DNA of 21,198 bases, from IMG/VR virus record IMGVR_UViG_3300034378_000209, positions 1-21,198 of that record; one strand, written 5' to 3'. Shown here in pieces: positions 6,473 to 14,122 of this stretch. Each line of letters begins with the position of its first letter. Position 1 is the stretch's first letter. The position numbers were made by a program, and so were the translations under genes. The stretch comes from a virus. Under the pieces are notes generated by a model, which was given only the letters and a program-made list of their open reading frames with translations, was not told the origin of the DNA and made no database searches.

Positions 6473-7865
6473 TAATGGTAAAATCGTATATCGGTTCACG
6501 CCGGCCAATCAGCCGCAAGCTGACGCGTTCGCTTCTCAGGCGACGGCGTTGCTCTTCGATGGGCCTTGGGGAAGCGGCAAGACACAGCTTGGCGCTTCAA
6601 AAGCTCTATTTGTCGGGTGCTATTACCCCAATTCGTGTATAGTGTTTCTCAGGAAGAAGCGTGTCGATCTGAAGCCCACTTTATGGAGCAAGTTCAAGGA
6701 AGTATTGGCGCATATTCCAGATCGGGCAATTGTCGCGAGGAACGATACTGAATTATATCGCAAGCTTAGCAACGGGAGCGAGTTTTTCGGCCTGGGGCTG
6801 GATTCGGTAGGCGATGTCAATAAGCTGGCATCGCGTGAGTATAATTTCATGGTAGTTGAGGAAGCTACCGAATTGATAGAGGACGATTTTGACAGCAAAA
6901 TCATCCGCTGCTTGCGCCTGCCGGGTGCGAAATTTCTTCAGGTGCTGCTTTTATGCAACCCCGGCAGCCCAAGTCATTTTCTCTACAGGCGGTTTATCGA
7001 GTCGCCTATGCCGGGGTATGAGCGCATCGCTGCCGAGATGCTGGATAATCTGCCCCCTATTTATTATGAGTTTATCGAAACGGTAAAGGGCATTCAATAT
7101 CGGCAATACGTGAAGGGCGAATGGGTAGCAACCGAAGGGCTAGTCTACCCGTTCAACCCGCGCAAGCACCTTATTGACAGGTTTGACATACCATCGGATT
7201 GGCGCAGGGTAAACGCCCTGGATTTTGGGTTCGATCATCCGTTCGTATGCCACTTTTGGGCAGTATCGCCCGAAGACGAATGGTATCTTGATAAAGAAAT
7301 CTATCATACGCGGCGTATCGTATCGCGACACGCTGAGGATATTCTTCAGATTTGCAGCCAGCGTGGTATTCCGAAGCCGCGCGTTATTTGCGACCACGAT
7401 AACGAAGATGAGGCCACTTTGCGCTCTTGCAAGATCAATACGCGGAAGGCTAATAAAGCGCGATTACCCGGCCAGCAGAGCGTATATGCGAAATTTGATG
7501 ATGATAAAATATTCTTTTTCAAGGATGGCTTATACGAAATCGACCCGCGCTTGGTGCTGGAAGATCAGCCTTATAAGACGATCATGGAGTTTCCCTATTA
7601 TATGTGGGCAAACACTCAGAAAGAGGACATGATCAAGGAAGGGGATGATGGTATGGATACGATGCGGTATGCTATCCATACCGACAAGATGGTCAGGGAT
7701 ATAACTGTCGATATGCTAGAGAGCGCGAGGACACGCAGCGAGCGCGAAGGAGGAACTTATAAGCAGGCGTATGAGCGCATGGAGGAAAGATTGAGGCAGG
7801 TAAGCGGCTTGCCGCCTGAACACGAAAAAGTTAAGGCGCTACTGAGGGAAGTATTTCGTAAATAG
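6465..7865 (+). CDS. terL: Terminase large subunit (packaging ATPase and nuclease)
   Basis: 466 aa from ATG 6465 (MNDNGKIVYRF), overlapping the small-subunit stop. Walker A is GPWGSGKT (about residue 33), Walker B FMVVEEATE (about 127) and the coupling motif LLCNP (about 165). The RuvC-like nuclease acidic residues appear in NALDFGFDHP (about 256), VICDHDNED (about 307) and EGDDGMDTMRYA (about 393). Both the ATPase and nuclease halves are complete. The protein cuts concatemeric phage DNA and pumps it into proheads through the portal. It resembles Terminase_3/6 (PBSX/Mu gp28-like) proteins. Confidence 0.95.
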   Translation: MNDNGKIVYRFTPANQPQADAFASQATALLFDGPWGSGKTQLGASKALFVGCYYPNSCIVFLRKKRVDLKPTLWSKFKEVLAHIPDRAIVARNDTELYRKLSNGSEFFGLGLDSVGDVNKLASREYNFMVVEEATELIEDDFDSKIIRCLRLPGAKFLQVLLLCNPGSPSHFLYRRFIESPMPGYERIAAEMLDNLPPIYYEFIETVKGIQYRQYVKGEWVATEGLVYPFNPRKHLIDRFDIPSDWRRVNALDFGFDHPFVCHFWAVSPEDEWYLDKEIYHTRRIVSRHAEDILQICSQRGIPKPRVICDHDNEDEATLRSCKINTRKANKARLPGQQSVYAKFDDDKIFFFKDGLYEIDPRLVLEDQPYKTIMEFPYYMWANTQKEDMIKEGDDGMDTMRYAIHTDKMVRDITVDMLESARTRSEREGGTYKQAYERMEERLRQVSGLPPEHEKVKALLREVFRK

Positions 7866-7872
7866 GATGGCT

Positions 7873-7923
7873 TGTAAAGAAAAGTTTACATATGTAACAA
7901 AAACTTTACAGTTGCTGTTACAT
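7873..7923 (+). promoter_or_regulatory. Nested dyads, possible operator
   Basis: TGTAAA (7873-7878) and TTTACA (7885-7890) form a 6-6-6 dyad, and ATGTAAC (7892-7898) and GTTACAT (7917-7923) form a second, wider one. CTTTAC also lies inside the second. The cluster occupies the AT-rich gap between terL and the next gene and could bind a regulator or mark a processing site; it lacks the U-tract of a terminator. Confidence 0.4.
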
Positions 7924-7951
7924 TATTACGCTAGTTGGGGAGGTTAAAGTT

Positions 7952-8155
7952 GTGTCCTTTGACGATTACGGCTCGCGAGAGTGGCAGCGGGTAAAGCGCG
8001 AGATGCAGAGGCAGCGGGCATTAGAGCGCAAGTGCCGTGAGAATAGGAGAAATCCCGCCCCACGGCCCATATACGACGAAGAAGCAACCAAAAGTGGCTT
8101 CTTACACGGTTTACCAATATCTGCGCTTTTCCGAACGACGCGGAGGAGGGGGTAG
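7952..8155 (+). CDS. Small basic hypothetical protein before portal
   Basis: 67 aa from GTG 7952 with GGGGAGG eight bases upstream, the best ribosome binding site in the gap. The first half is a charged helix (REWQRVKREMQRQRALERKC) and the C-terminus ends RTTRRRG. No known family recognised. It lies between terL and the portal gene and ends 7 bp before the portal start; its 3' end carries the GGAGGAGGGGG portal ribosome binding site. Confidence 0.6.
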   Translation: MSFDDYGSREWQRVKREMQRQRALERKCRENRRNPAPRPIYDEEATKSGFLHGLPISALFRTTRRRG

Positions 8156-8162
8156 GTCTGCG

Positions 8163-9596
8163 ATGCAAGCTATAGAGATATTCAAAGGCAAACTTGCCGC
8201 TGTGAGCGCGCCTATCACACAGCTCCTCGCTCGCTATCAGGAGGGACAGAGGCGACTGAAGGGCGATTACAGGAGAGAGCGCGCGACGGGCGACGCTGAC
8301 TTGATCTATTACGCTAATGTCAACCCAGACGACCTGGTTGAGAAGAAGGGCTTGGAACTCTATGACGATATGAAAAAGGACGATCAGGTCAGAGCGGCAT
8401 TGGTCGTCAAGAAGTTTTCGCGCCTGTCTACTCCATACAAGTGGGTAGGAGCCTCGAACGAGCAGATAGATCGCGACCTGGCTAACTTTATGAACTACGC
8501 GGTTGAGCAGATGCCAACTACCTTTGTCAGGACACTTATGTCTATTCTCACAGCTTTGGATTATGGCTATTCAATTTGCGAGAAGAACTTTAGCTATATG
8601 AAGGCTGGCGACTATCCCGGCAGAATTGGGCTTGCTAGCATCAAGAGCAAGAAGCCGCATGACTTTGGCTTTAACTTGGACGATTATGGCAATATCGAGG
8701 AATTATTACAGGAGCAGAAGGGCGTAGAGAAAGAGCTGCCTATAGATAAGTTTATTATCTATACTTATCAGCCGCTATGGGAAAACCCATATGGCGTAAG
8801 CGACTTGAAAGCGGCTTATGAGCCTTACTGGTCGAAAAGCGTGATTTTGAAATTTTGGAACATGCACCTGGAACGCTGGGCATCGCCTGTGCTTGTCGGC
8901 TTCTACGAAGAAGGTATCGATCAAGATATAATAGATAGATTAGTGGATATCCTTGCCGATCTGCAAATCGGCACTGTTGCAAAAGTGCCCGAAGGGATTA
9001 GGATTGAGCCGATACAGATGAAATCGAGCACGGGTGCGCAGTTGTATGAGAAAGCTGTAGAGAAGCGCGATAGGATGATATGCCGCGCTATGCTGGTGCC
9101 CGACCTGCTGGGTATGGGCGAGGCGACTAAGGGCGGCTCATATGCGTTAGGTAAGAAACAGCACGATCTGTTTTTTACTATGCTCACTTTTCTGGGCTGC
9201 GAAATCGAAGAGCTAATAATGGAGCAGTTGACGAAGCAACTGATCGATATGAATTTCGGTAAGGTTGAACGCTATCCGCGCTTCCAATTTGAGCCTTTTG
9301 AGGAGCATAGCAGTGAGCAGGTAGCCAAAATGAATGTGTCTAAAGCACAAGTGCTGCAAATACTCGCTAACGCGGGCTTTATCGACCCCCTTGACGAGAA
9401 CGTTCAGAAAGCCGCGATGGATTACATAAACATACTGCCTGGGGCTGGCAAAGGGTCGATGATGGCAGCAGAGGCACTTGACTTCAAACAGCCGCTCAAA
9501 TTTACCAGCCCCGATGGGCGCGAGGCGTTTGAACTGGAAATCGAGGAGAATATAGCGCGATTCCAGCTATTACAGGACGCGCTGGAGGTAGCATAA
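8163..9596 (+). CDS. Portal protein (DUF935, Mu gp29-like)
   Basis: 477 aa from ATG 8163 (MQAIEIFKGKL), chosen because GGAGGAGGGGGTAGG precedes it; longer in-frame starts overlap the previous gene. Recognisable portal features are DDQVRAALVVKKFSRL (about residue 75), YGYSICEKNF (about 140), IIYTYQPLWENPYGVSDLK (about 200), WASPVLVGFYE (about 240) and LLGMGEATKGGSYALGKKQHD (about 315), all typical of DUF935 portals. The dodecamer forms the DNA channel at the capsid vertex and docks the terminase. An acidic tail follows. Confidence 0.93.
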   Translation: MQAIEIFKGKLAAVSAPITQLLARYQEGQRRLKGDYRRERATGDADLIYYANVNPDDLVEKKGLELYDDMKKDDQVRAALVVKKFSRLSTPYKWVGASNEQIDRDLANFMNYAVEQMPTTFVRTLMSILTALDYGYSICEKNFSYMKAGDYPGRIGLASIKSKKPHDFGFNLDDYGNIEELLQEQKGVEKELPIDKFIIYTYQPLWENPYGVSDLKAAYEPYWSKSVILKFWNMHLERWASPVLVGFYEEGIDQDIIDRLVDILADLQIGTVAKVPEGIRIEPIQMKSSTGAQLYEKAVEKRDRMICRAMLVPDLLGMGEATKGGSYALGKKQHDLFFTMLTFLGCEIEELIMEQLTKQLIDMNFGKVERYPRFQFEPFEEHSSEQVAKMNVSKAQVLQILANAGFIDPLDENVQKAAMDYINILPGAGKGSMMAAEALDFKQPLKFTSPDGREAFELEIEENIARFQLLQDALEVA

Positions 9597-9610
9597 TCAG
9601 AAAAGACAGC

Positions 9611-9727
9611 ATGGTTATATCGAGGGGTGATGTGCATATTCCCCAACCTTTGAAGGTACGAACTCGGCGACAAGGAAAAAAGCCCCGAAAGAGGCGCAGA
9701 CGAAAACGCACGGAAAGGTGGCGGTGA
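9611..9727 (+). CDS. Arg/Lys-rich miniprotein 1
   Basis: 38 aa from ATG 9611 (weak ribosome binding site; GTG 9632 is possible). The N-terminus is ordinary (MVISRGDVHIPQPLKV), then 17 of 38 residues in total are Arg or Lys, including KKPRKRRRRKR. Its TGA overlaps the GTG of the next ORF (9724-9727). The least certain of the three, because the frame that continues into miniprotein 2 is also open here with a less extreme composition. Confidence 0.4.
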   Translation: MVISRGDVHIPQPLKVRTRRQGKKPRKRRRRKRTERWR

Positions 9728-9840
9728 ACGTGCCTAAGAAGAGGAGGCGTGGTGCTCCACCACGTATAACGAAGCGGCGCAGGGAAGAGAAGCGCAAAAG
9801 CACTAAAAAGCGCAAAAGGCGCAGAAAATCATGTAGCTGA
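9724..9840 (+). CDS. Arg/Lys-rich miniprotein 2
   Basis: 38 aa from GTG 9724 (or GTG 9718/9730), with GGAAAGG a short distance upstream. 21 of 38 residues are Arg or Lys, with two Glu and one Cys (MNVPKKRRRGAPPRITKRRR is the start). Codons for Arg are mixed (CGC, CGG, CGT, AGG, AGA), so the composition is not a simple DNA repeat. It shares the Pro-Lys-Lys start with miniprotein 3. Confidence 0.5.
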   Translation: MNVPKKRRRGAPPRITKRRREEKRKSTKKRKRRRKSCS

Positions 9841-9854
9841 GGGAGGTGATAAAC

Positions 9855-9995
9855 ATGCCAAAGAAAAAAAAGCCAAAGAAACGGCTAAGGCCAGGAACAC
9901 CACGGCCGACGGGCAAGAGAAGGCGCAGATCGCGTCGCAGGCGTCTTCAGAGACGGAGCCGGCGCAGGCGTGGTGCGACGACCGGGAGGCGCTAA
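9855..9995 (+). CDS. Protamine-like Arg-rich miniprotein 3
   Basis: 46 aa from ATG 9855 after a near-perfect ribosome binding site GGGAGGTGAT, which strongly supports this frame. 26 of 46 residues are Arg or Lys and none is acidic: a Lys-rich start (MPKKKKPKKRLRPGTPRP), then blocks of four Arg separated by single Ser or Leu-Gln. Composition and spacing resemble protamines and viral core peptides such as adenovirus mu. It would bind DNA or RNA without sequence specificity. A long in-frame opening on another frame leads into the next gene but has no start codon. Confidence 0.62.
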   Translation: MPKKKKPKKRLRPGTPRPTGKRRRRSRRRRLQRRSRRRRGATTGRR

Positions 9996-10036
9996 ATATT
10001 CCCCCGGTTGTAATTGCGCGCGGAGATAACTGGATA

Positions 10037-11131
10037 TTGAAACTCGATATAAACGATTTGTTTAAGTTGGGCAGTAACTGGCATCAGTTCGTTCCCTATT
10101 CGCCCGAAGAGTTGAGCGACAGGATTCAGGCGATTACGTGTCATAGAGCGTGGGCGATCAGCTCGATCAAAATGGAGCGCTTGCTCCCCTATCGGTATAT
10201 ATGGGAAATAGAAGCGATAATCGACAGCCAACAGGCGGGGAAAGAAGCCGGTTATGAGGGTGTTATTTTACAATTTCTTATCTGGGTGGAAAGGCTCGAT
10301 AAACTTTATTTGCCACCGGGCCTGCAATTGCCTGAAGATCTTGGAAGTAGCCTGAGAGAAGCCATTGGCTATTGCCTGAGAACGCCGGAATACCGCAACG
10401 GTGCGAGACTGTATGCTGCCATCTTTGACGAACGGTTGCGTAAGCGCGTTCGCACAAAGACGGATGAATTTATCTGGGAGCGCCTCTATCCGGGCACTCT
10501 ATTTGCGCCATTGGGCGTTTTCCTTGAGCATATGAATCGCTATAAATTTGTAGCTGACACAATTGGGGATTACATCTTCGGGACTAATGAGGTTTTGGAC
10601 TTGGGCTGCGGGCTTGGCTATGGAGCTAAGCACCTCGCCACAAGATTACCAGGTCTCCAAATCTTCGCTGTAGATAGGGATTCCGAAACGCTGGCCGATG
10701 CCGCGAAATATTACAGCGCTGACAATATAACGTGGGTTTGGGATGATGTTGTAGGCTTGGGCGGCTATTACGCTGATGTAATAGTCTGCTTGGAGCTTTT
10801 AGAGCATATGCATCGACGCGCTTACCCAACGCGGGACGATCTGTTGAATACTATCATACGGCTGTTGAATCCTGGCGGGATTGCCTTTATTTCAACGCCC
10901 AATTCTGAATCCGAACGTCGACGAAATATACGCAACCCATATCATACGTGCGAATTGACGTACGATGAATTTAGCGGGTTATTGAACAGGCATTTTGGCG
11001 AATTTGTAATCGGCTCGCTGTTGTGCAACAATCCTCTTGCACAAGAGCGCTGTTGTATCGGTTTTGTTCCTCCGAAGGAGCATCTATCACAAGTGGCTGG
11101 GTTTATAGCTATTTGTAGGAATCCCAGATGA
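10037..11131 (+). CDS. SAM-dependent methyltransferase with unknown N-terminal domain
   Basis: 364 aa from TTG 10037 (GGAG about 11 bases upstream, a modest start). Residues about 185-364 form a class I methyltransferase: VLDLGCGLGYGAKHLA (motif I), IFAVDRDSET (motif II), VCLELLEHMH and LLNPGGIAFISTPNS (post-motifs). The first 170 residues are helical and unrecognised. There is no DPPY or cytosine-methylase motif, so the target may be a small molecule, protein, RNA or glycan rather than DNA base nitrogen. It stands between the portal and structural genes. Its stop overlaps the next start (ATGA). Confidence 0.82.
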   Translation: MKLDINDLFKLGSNWHQFVPYSPEELSDRIQAITCHRAWAISSIKMERLLPYRYIWEIEAIIDSQQAGKEAGYEGVILQFLIWVERLDKLYLPPGLQLPEDLGSSLREAIGYCLRTPEYRNGARLYAAIFDERLRKRVRTKTDEFIWERLYPGTLFAPLGVFLEHMNRYKFVADTIGDYIFGTNEVLDLGCGLGYGAKHLATRLPGLQIFAVDRDSETLADAAKYYSADNITWVWDDVVGLGGYYADVIVCLELLEHMHRRAYPTRDDLLNTIIRLLNPGGIAFISTPNSESERRRNIRNPYHTCELTYDEFSGLLNRHFGEFVIGSLLCNNPLAQERCCIGFVPPKEHLSQVAGFIAICRNPR

Positions 11132-11295
11132 AATTATCATTAGACATAATACCGCAAGCTGTAGTTTTAAGATTGCCCACTGTATCAATTGCTCTGGCTA
11201 TCGAATCGGCTGCTGTTAGCTTGGATATACGCGATAGTCAAGCGGAAACGCTCGATACTGAATCGCCTGCGGTTTCGGTTTCGATTGAGGATTAA
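11128..11295 (+). CDS. 55-aa hypothetical protein
   Basis: Starts at ATG 11128 overlapping the methyltransferase stop (ATGA, 4 bp), which implies coupled translation. The sequence alternates hydrophobic and polar residues (AVVLRLPTVSIALAIESAAV) and ends acidic (SVSIED), giving a beta-rich impression without a clear membrane segment. It is not recognised; its position suggests a small virion component. Confidence 0.5.
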   Translation: MKLSLDIIPQAVVLRLPTVSIALAIESAAVSLDIRDSQAETLDTESPAVSVSIED

Positions 11296-11437
11296 ATGTC
11301 AACAAAAAAATCGCTATTTTACCTTGACAATCGGTATGTTATCAAAAAACATGGGGTTTTAACATCTTCCCTTTTTTATATATGCTTTTTTGTCTTAAAA
11401 GTTTATTGTCGGTACGCTCAAAGAACGGGGTGATTTT

Positions 11438-11773
11438 ATGGCCGATTTGCCGACTTTGCAATTTAAGCAGGGCGAAGCGAGGCAGGGCGTCCAATTCACA
11501 ATTACGCAGGGCGGCGCGGCGTTGGATGTTTCATCTGCAACTTTGACGCTGAGCGTTGCGCCAGCTAATACGCCCGGCACGCCAGCTTTTACGAAGACCG
11601 ATAGCGATTTTACTAAAACTGACGCGGCAAATGGTGTCATAACGGTGAACTTTTCTGCTGCCAATTTAGCTACCGCTGGGTCGTATTTAGCTGACATCAA
11701 GCTGCAATTCAGCGCGGCTGATATACGCAAGACTGAAACCTTCAGGATAACTATCGAGGATGCAATTACTTAA
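11438..11773 (+). CDS. Ig-like structural protein, BppU/DUF2479-like
   Basis: 111 aa from ATG 11438 after GGGGTGAT. The pattern FKQGEARQGVQFTITQGGAA, then VSSATLTLSV, GVITVNFSAANL and SYLADIKLQF is that of the Ig-like N-terminal domain of phage baseplate upper proteins, which bind the tail or capsid and carry receptor-binding modules. Here the domain stands alone. Upstream bases 11296-11437 are AT-rich with no convincing gene. A tRNA gene starts at the very next base after its stop. Confidence 0.6.
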   Translation: MADLPTLQFKQGEARQGVQFTITQGGAALDVSSATLTLSVAPANTPGTPAFTKTDSDFTKTDAANGVITVNFSAANLATAGSYLADIKLQFSAADIRKTETFRITIEDAIT

Positions 11774-11849
11774 TGCGCTGTAGCTCAAATGGTAGAGCGA
11801 GCGACTGTTGATCGTGGGGTTGCAGGTTCGATCCCTGTCAGCGCAGCCA
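11774..11849 (+). tRNA. tRNA-Asn (anticodon GTT), CCA encoded
   Basis: A complete 76-nt cloverleaf: acceptor TGCGCTG/CAGCGCA, D arm GCTC/GAGC, anticodon stem AGCGA/TCGTG with loop CTGTTGA (anticodon GTT), variable GGGTT, T arm GCAGG/CCTGT with loop TTCGATC, discriminator G and encoded CCA. The end pair of the anticodon stem is an A-G mismatch and there is one G-U in that stem. It begins immediately after the stop of the preceding gene, so it must be cut from the polycistronic transcript. Confidence 0.92.
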
Positions 11850-11866
11850 AAGAGGGGAATTTATAA

Positions 11867-12988
11867 ATGGGCAACGTAAGCGATATTGAAGGCAAAGATA
11901 TTCCTATCAAAGCTTTTGCGGAAAAAAGGAAGCTTTGGCGCAACTTGACAATTTACGAAGAAGCATGCAAAATTGACTTTGTAGAGTTAGAAAGCCGGTT
12001 TGAAGGGCACGTGCAAGCTACTACCGATAGGTTAGCAAGAGCGGTCAAAGATATTCAGGAGTCGATAATCTCTCAAGTCGGGCGGCTGAAAATACTTGAG
12101 ACTGGCAACATGAAGCTGATCAGAGATGTCGTAATTGCGCCTAAAAAGCTGTCAGATGGCGTCAAACATGTGAAGAATATTTGCTTGAATTCCTTCGGCT
12201 ATGTCTACCTTGAAGGCAGAAGCGATGCGCTAATAGAGGTAGAAAACTCTTTTGGCAAAAGTATCAAGTTTGGCGAAGATTCCGGCCCGTTTGCATTCGT
12301 CCTGCGCGAGCAGGGATGGGACATCGAAAATGGTTACGAACGCAACAGGGCGCATTTTGCCGACATAGCCGACTTGACACCTGCTGAGGCGCTAAAAAAG
12401 TTCAAACGCAAAGTGCCTATGACCAAACGCCAATATTCGCAGTTGCTCGATATGGCTAAAGGCAGAGCGTTCACTGTCGCTGGCATAATCGAGAAAGACA
12501 TCTTGAGGACGATACAAGATCTGCTTTATAAGGGCATAAGGGAAGGCGCGTCAATTAAGGATTTTGCCTTTGCGCTCAGGCAGGCTAATATCGAGTATAC
12601 GGGTACTGTCTATGGCACTGATAAGAAGAAAGGCGAGCCAATATCGCCAGTGCATACGGAAACCATTTTGCGGACGAATTTTGCGAGCGTATATAGCGAC
12701 GGCCGGTGGGATTTGTTTAACGACCCTGCGGTTGTAAGTTTCGTGCCAGCTTATCAGTATAGCGCCATACTCGATACGAGGACGCGCGAGACGCACCGCA
12801 GGATGGATGAGCGCGTTTACCTGAGAGACGACCCTATCTGGTACAAATGGCGCCCACCTGCTGGATATAATTGTAGATGTATACTCACGCCTGTCACCGT
12901 GAATATGGACTTTTCAGTATCGCGACCGACGGCTTTGAAACCCGACCCCGGCTTCGGGGCGCTTATCGAAGCGAGAGTGCCTAGGTGA
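11867..12988 (+). CDS. MuF (gp30-like) head morphogenesis / minor capsid protein
   Basis: 373 aa from ATG 11867 after AGAGGGGA. The C-terminal third is a clear Phage_Mu_F domain: HTETILRTNFASVYSDGRWD, YQYSAILDTRTRETHRRMDE, VYLRDDPIWYKWRPPAGYNC and RCILTPVT. It ends shortly after the domain, so no toxin or other effector is fused. The N-terminal half is helical. MuF proteins associate with the portal and are needed for head assembly in SPP1 and Mu. The stop TGA 12986-12988 lies inside a 61-bp mobile micro-element; without it the reading would be the same residues V-P-R then TAA. Confidence 0.9.
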   Translation: MGNVSDIEGKDIPIKAFAEKRKLWRNLTIYEEACKIDFVELESRFEGHVQATTDRLARAVKDIQESIISQVGRLKILETGNMKLIRDVVIAPKKLSDGVKHVKNICLNSFGYVYLEGRSDALIEVENSFGKSIKFGEDSGPFAFVLREQGWDIENGYERNRAHFADIADLTPAEALKKFKRKVPMTKRQYSQLLDMAKGRAFTVAGIIEKDILRTIQDLLYKGIREGASIKDFAFALRQANIEYTGTVYGTDKKKGEPISPVHTETILRTNFASVYSDGRWDLFNDPAVVSFVPAYQYSAILDTRTRETHRRMDERVYLRDDPIWYKWRPPAGYNCRCILTPVTVNMDFSVSRPTALKPDPGFGALIEARVPR

Positions 12989-13045
12989 ACTACCCCCGCT
13001 TAAAAGCGGGAGCTTCCGGCTTCGTCGTTTTCTGCCGCGTCTTCT
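12985..13045 (-). mobile_element. 61-bp micro-element (left and right ends only)
   Basis: On the minus strand it reads AGAAGACGCGGCAGAAAA joined directly to a 43-nt right end with hairpin CCCGCTT/AAGCGGG and GTTCAC. The first part is identical to the left tip and the second differs by one base from the right tip of the 338-bp element at 14152-14489, so it looks like an internal deletion derivative. Flank TTTAT next to the left tip is shared by both copies. Confidence 0.75.
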
Positions 13046-13065
13046 ATAAAAAAGGGGGATTTATA

Positions 13066-13506
13066 ATGCAACTTGCGACACGCGATTCCAACCCAATTCG
13101 CTTAGCGAGAGCGCAGGTTACGGGTCAGGATGCGGGCAATACTGCGAATTTTACTATCACACGAGATGTTGATAGTGTACCAATTCCGCGCAGGATACGC
13201 ATCCTATACCTGACTGTGCAATCCAGCCAGGCGAATACTTACATATTGCGCATCTACACGAGGTCAACGCGGGTGCTAACGCCCGGCCAGTCCAATTACT
13301 CGTTGCTCTGGGAAAGGGTGATCACCAACAGCGGCGAGCTGCACATATTTGTCGATGAAATTACCTATCTGGACGAAGAAGCTGCTGCAAATAATTACGA
13401 CCCAGCGGAGACGAATAACGAGTATCGGGCGACTATATACTTACAAATCGTCAGCAGCAGCGGCGCTAATGCCGATTACGACGTATGCCTCGGCTATGTT
13501 CAGTAA
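13066..13506 (+). CDS. Hypothetical phage structural protein
   Basis: 146 aa from ATG 13066 after AAAGGGGGAT. A longer frame reaching back to 12985 only translates the micro-element and is rejected. The protein is beta-rich (RRIRILYLTVQSSQANTYIL, then LHIFVDEITYLDEE and ATIYLQIVSS), suggesting a sandwich fold such as a decoration or tail-attachment protein. No family recognised; placed between the MuF gene and the endolysin gene. Confidence 0.7.
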   Translation: MQLATRDSNPIRLARAQVTGQDAGNTANFTITRDVDSVPIPRRIRILYLTVQSSQANTYILRIYTRSTRVLTPGQSNYSLLWERVITNSGELHIFVDEITYLDEEAAANNYDPAETNNEYRATIYLQIVSSSGANADYDVCLGYVQ

Positions 13507-13534
13507 GTAAACTCAAAACTGAAAGAGGATATAA

Positions 13535-14122
13535 ATGCGCGCTTTGCGAATAATGCTTGACCCCGGACACGGCGGGCGCGACCCCGGCGTCGTGAGGCGC
13601 AATTATGGGACGCGGATTATCAAAGAAAGCCATATCGCGCTTATCGCCTCGCAGGTTATAGCTATCAAATTGCGTAAGGAGGGCTTTTTAGTTAAGATGA
13701 CCAGAGTGGATGATAGCTATGTCGCTCAATGGCGACGTTGCTTTCACGCTAACCGATGGAAAGCCGACTTCTTTCTGTCCATACACGTCAACAGTTTCGT
13801 GACGCCTATACCGAGGGGCTTTGAGGTGCATTATTACCCAAGCTCGCTTAAAGGGCGCTTGGTATCGCGCGGTATTGTCGGCAAGTATCTTCAGCTTGTC
13901 GAGCGCTATAGAGAATATATCCTGCACGGCACGGGCTTATTTGCGTCGGATTACAAAGTGTTACGATCTACGAGCATGCCCGCCGCGCTTGTCGAGTTAG
14001 GCTTTATGCCCAATGACGACGACTTGGATTTGCTCACATCGCCTGAAGGCTTTGGGCTAACATTGAGCGCTATCACCGATTATTTATGCTCGGATCAGTT
14101 CAGGGGGATGATAGACAAATGA
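13535..14122 (+). CDS. N-acetylmuramoyl-L-alanine amidase (Amidase_3 endolysin)
   Basis: 195 aa from ATG 13535 after AAGAGGAT. The zinc and catalytic residues of Amidase_3 are all there: His in MLDPGHGGRDPG (about 11), Glu in IIKESHIAL (about 30), His in FLSIHVNSF (about 83) and Glu in AALVELGFMPND (about 152). The single catalytic domain cuts the amide between muramic acid and the stem peptide. There is no signal peptide or cell-wall-binding domain, so release needs the holin encoded 6 kb downstream. Its location inside the head gene cluster is unusual for an endolysin. Confidence 0.92.
   Translation: MRALRIMLDPGHGGRDPGVVRRNYGTRIIKESHIALIASQVIAIKLRKEGFLVKMTRVDDSYVAQWRRCFHANRWKADFFLSIHVNSFVTPIPRGFEVHYYPSSLKGRLVSRGIVGKYLQLVERYREYILHGTGLFASDYKVLRSTSMPAALVELGFMPNDDDLDLLTSPEGFGLTLSAITDYLCSDQFRGMIDK

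Noticed and set aside
9769-10036. Long in-frame opening upstream of the 10037 methyltransferase, which would extend it or replace the basic miniproteins
   Set aside because: It contains no ATG, GTG or TTG before 10037, whereas miniprotein 3 has a near-perfect ribosome binding site; kept in mind as an alternative frame.
11324-11352. TTGACA as a promoter for the 11438 gene
   Set aside because: No acceptable -10 hexamer at 16-18 bp.
11296-11433. 45-aa ORF starting just after the 55-aa gene
   Set aside because: AT-rich, low-complexity region, no ribosome binding site, and it ends overlapping the next gene's Shine-Dalgarno; composition looks like chance.
12985-13065. N-terminal extension of the 13066 gene (MNYPRLKAGASGFV...)
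   Set aside because: It only translates the 61-bp mobile element; a good ribosome binding site precedes ATG 13066.
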